The notes under the pieces were generated by a model. The model did not search any database and was not told where the DNA came from. It saw nothing but the letters and a program-made list of their open reading frames with translations. 64,000 nucleotides of DNA. It comes from Bacteroidota bacterium. GTDB taxonomy: Bacteria; Bacteroidota; Bacteroidia; B-17B0; Aurantibacillaceae. The position numbers and the translations under genes are program-made. Positions 62,383 through 64,000 of the stretch are shown piece after piece (the stretch's first letter is position 1; each line of letters begins with the position of its first letter). The stretch spans positions 434,001 to 498,000 of the forward strand of contig JAFDXR010000008.1 in NCBI GenBank assembly GCA_018267825.1. The letters run 5' to 3'.

Positions 62383-64000
62383 CTAGGGATGCTGCACCAC
62401 AAACTTCCGCGAAAGCACCTTAAACCCGTTTACCACACGCAGCACATAAATACCGGTTGCAAACGTTGTGGTTGGAATCACCAGTTTGCCAGGCCCGCTG
62501 CTATGGCCCGTTGAGGTGTATACCAGTTGTCCGCAATCGTTCATAATTTCAAACACCGGGGCATCGCCTGAACTGTATTTTACAAAAAGCTCATCCTGCG
62601 CAGGGTTCGGGTACAGAGTCAATTCTTCTTCATGGAAAATGCAAAGCTTGTTTTGCGTTACGATCATATTAAACAGAACCGATTGTCCGCTGAAATCAAC
62701 CTGTTTCAGGCGGTAGTAATATGTTGTGCCGGAGGCTGCCTGCCGGTCGCTGTAGCTGTAACTGTGCGGCCCCGAGCAGGTTCCGTGTCCGGGCACCTGA
62801 GCTATCGTGATGAATGTTATACCATCTTCGCTTCGCTGCAGGTCGAAATGCTGATTGTTATGTTCCGTAGCTGTTGACCACGACACATCAATGCCATTGC
62901 TATTGCATTCTGATTTAAAATAAGTGAGTTCTACAGGCAGCAGAATGGCCGGATTGCAAAACGATTGTTGGTTCGCCAAACCGCCAGTAGATCCCGTAAA
63001 ACCAAAGAATGGCGTGTTGGTTCCGAAAGTTGTAAGCGGGGTCAGTGTGGTGGAGATCACGCCGTACGTGGTGGTGGCAGCGGCATTCAATACACGGGCG
63101 GTAAGTGTGCCCGGAGAACCTGTAGCCCAGCTCACTCGGAAAATGTGGTTGGCTCCGTTTTCAATGTTGTAATCGGTCCCCGGGGGGTTTTGTAAGCGCA
63201 CGGCGGTGGCTGTTACCGGCCTCTCGCCGGCACTGGTGGTGTTACAATTGCCGTCGAGGTCAGGGTTTATATTTCCATTCAGCCACATATCCAGATGATC
63301 GGGATCTTCTGTGCCGCTGCAACCAATGAAATTTGTATTAAAGTCATCGCGGTCTTCTGTATTCAGGTAGGTATCAATTTCAATTACCAGTGAGTTATTG
63401 ATCCCCCCTGCACCCATAGCACCGCCGGCTGTTCCGCAGGCACAGCGTCCGCGGCTGTCGTTTTGTATCACGAAAGCCATGCCGTCTGCACCGGCATCGC
63501 TGCTGCCCAGGTTTACCATGAAATCGTAAGAGAATGATGCGTTGAAATTAAGGGTTGAGTTTACATCCCATACACAGCCCACCTGGTTGGTGGTGTTGGG
63601 TGTAATGGTGGTACAACTGCCCGAAACTACTGAAGAGCCAAGAATCGTATATTCGGCAGTGTTTGTGGCGCTCGAAACCGCCTTGTAGGCCAGCGTAGCT
63701 CCTGTACCTCCGGTGTTCTGACAACTGTATTGTGTGATCATCACACGCACATAGCCGGAGCTTGTCGGTTGCCATGTGAGTTCAGATTGTGTGCTGCAAT
63801 AGTCGTCGTTGTATGCGCCTGAAATGGCGGTGCCTGTGAGGTCTGTTATTGTGATCTGAGTGTCGAAAGAAGCGGATCCTCCGCCCTGACAAAATGAAAA
63901 GGTGTATATTTTGCAGGGGTCGGCATTCACCACATAATATTTACCGGCGGCAACACTGGTTACCGTCTGAAAACCGGAAGTCGGTGTGAGGGTTCCGCCA
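62383..64000 (-). CDS. L-type lectin-like protein with T9SS sorting domain (cut by right edge)
   Basis: At least 539 residues; the reading frame is open to the end of the window, and a GTG at 63933 is not a credible start because the upstream residues (TPTSGFQTVTSVAAGKYYVVN) continue the domain. Order in the visible part: an N-terminal beta-sandwich with cysteines (CKIYTFSFCQGG); an L-type (legume-like) lectin domain with FSYDFMVNLGSSDAGADGMAFVIQND, AMGAGGINNSLVIEIDTYLN and a metal-type DHLDMWLNG; an Ig/FN3-like domain (LPVELTYFKSECNSNGIDVSWSTATEHNNQHFDLQRS...YYYRLKQVDFSG); and a type A T9SS sorting domain (LYPNPAQDELFVKYS, IMNDCGQLVYTS, GIYVLRV). It is a probable secreted or surface carbohydrate-binding protein; the 5' end is not in the window. 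Confidence 0.88.
   Translation of the reverse strand, partial: GGTLTPTSGFQTVTSVAAGKYYVVNADPCKIYTFSFCQGGGSASFDTQITITDLTGTAISGAYNDDYCSTQSELTWQPTSSGYVRVMITQYSCQNTGGTGATLAYKAVSSATNTAEYTILGSSVVSGSCTTITPNTTNQVGCVWDVNSTLNFNASFSYDFMVNLGSSDAGADGMAFVIQNDSRGRCACGTAGGAMGAGGINNSLVIEIDTYLNTEDRDDFNTNFIGCSGTEDPDHLDMWLNGNINPDLDGNCNTTSAGERPVTATAVRLQNPPGTDYNIENGANHIFRVSWATGSPGTLTARVLNAAATTTYGVISTTLTPLTTFGTNTPFFGFTGSTGGLANQQSFCNPAILLPVELTYFKSECNSNGIDVSWSTATEHNNQHFDLQRSEDGITFITIAQVPGHGTCSGPHSYSYSDRQAASGTTYYYRLKQVDFSGQSVLFNMIVTQNKLCIFHEEELTLYPNPAQDELFVKYSSGDAPVFEIMNDCGQLVYTSTGHSSGPGKLVIPTTTFATGIYVLRVVNGFKVLSRKFVVQHP

Overview
The window comes from a member of the Bacteroidota. The evidence is consistent: a SusC/SusD outer-membrane pair, several large secreted proteins ending in type IX secretion (T9SS) sorting domains, lipoproteins, a 14-gene nuo cluster with separate nuoC and nuoD and a short nuoG, the TAnnTTTG promoter element typical of this phylum in front of several genes, and frequent TTG/GTG starts with weak Shine-Dalgarno sequences. 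The gene set looks most like a free-living aerobe of the Chitinophagales/Cytophagales type, but that finer placement is inference. No rRNA, tRNA, CRISPR array or insertion sequence was recognised.

Layout. 1-2.5 kb: the 5' part of hemA (minus, cut by the left edge) and divergent acs. 2.5-10 kb: minus-strand exported proteins, namely an unknown protein, a 1494-residue T9SS-secreted beta-helix protein, a tandem pair of near-identical lipoproteins (one with an apparent frameshift in its signal peptide) and a small lipoprotein coupled to the second of them. 10-18 kb: a SusC-SusD-lipoprotein uptake operon facing away from an S46 (DPP7-like) dipeptidyl-peptidase. 18-26.5 kb: a VIT/vWA/TPR/DUF2135 protein, a Cys/Met-metabolism PLP enzyme with an unknown GNAT-like partner, gmk, and the operon rpiB-lipoprotein-thioredoxin-fold protein. 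26.4-33.2 kb: an AT-rich 505-bp leader carrying many GTTAAT motifs, nadA, then an exported MORN-repeat protein overlapping a five-PAS soluble histidine kinase, followed by a LytTR response regulator. 33.2-36.5 kb: mnmG, a methyltransferase and a thioesterase, interleaved with three parS-like sites (ParB-binding centromere sequences). 37-41 kb: a TolB-like propeller lipoprotein and an outer-membrane beta-barrel receptor. 41-55.8 kb: the complete respiratory complex I operon nuoABCDEFGHIJKLMN, interrupted by a TonB/MORN protein between nuoF and nuoG and a VOC/PhnB-like protein between nuoK and nuoL. 56-64 kb: a T9SS-secreted zinc metalloprotease-like protein with tandem repeats, a PIN-PhoH ATPase, holB and an L-type lectin-like T9SS protein cut by the right edge.

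How it fits together. Complex I feeds electrons into the respiratory chain and so energises the TonB-dependent receptors. The S46 peptidase and SusCD proteins suit growth on exported-enzyme products such as peptides or glycans. Most housekeeping genes (acs, gmk, rpiB, nadA, mnmG, holB) are ordinary. The features most worth following up are the parS cluster, the two guests in the nuo operon, the GTTAAT array before nadA, the MORN-PAS kinase-LytTR module, and the mosaic lipoprotein duplication with its frameshift.
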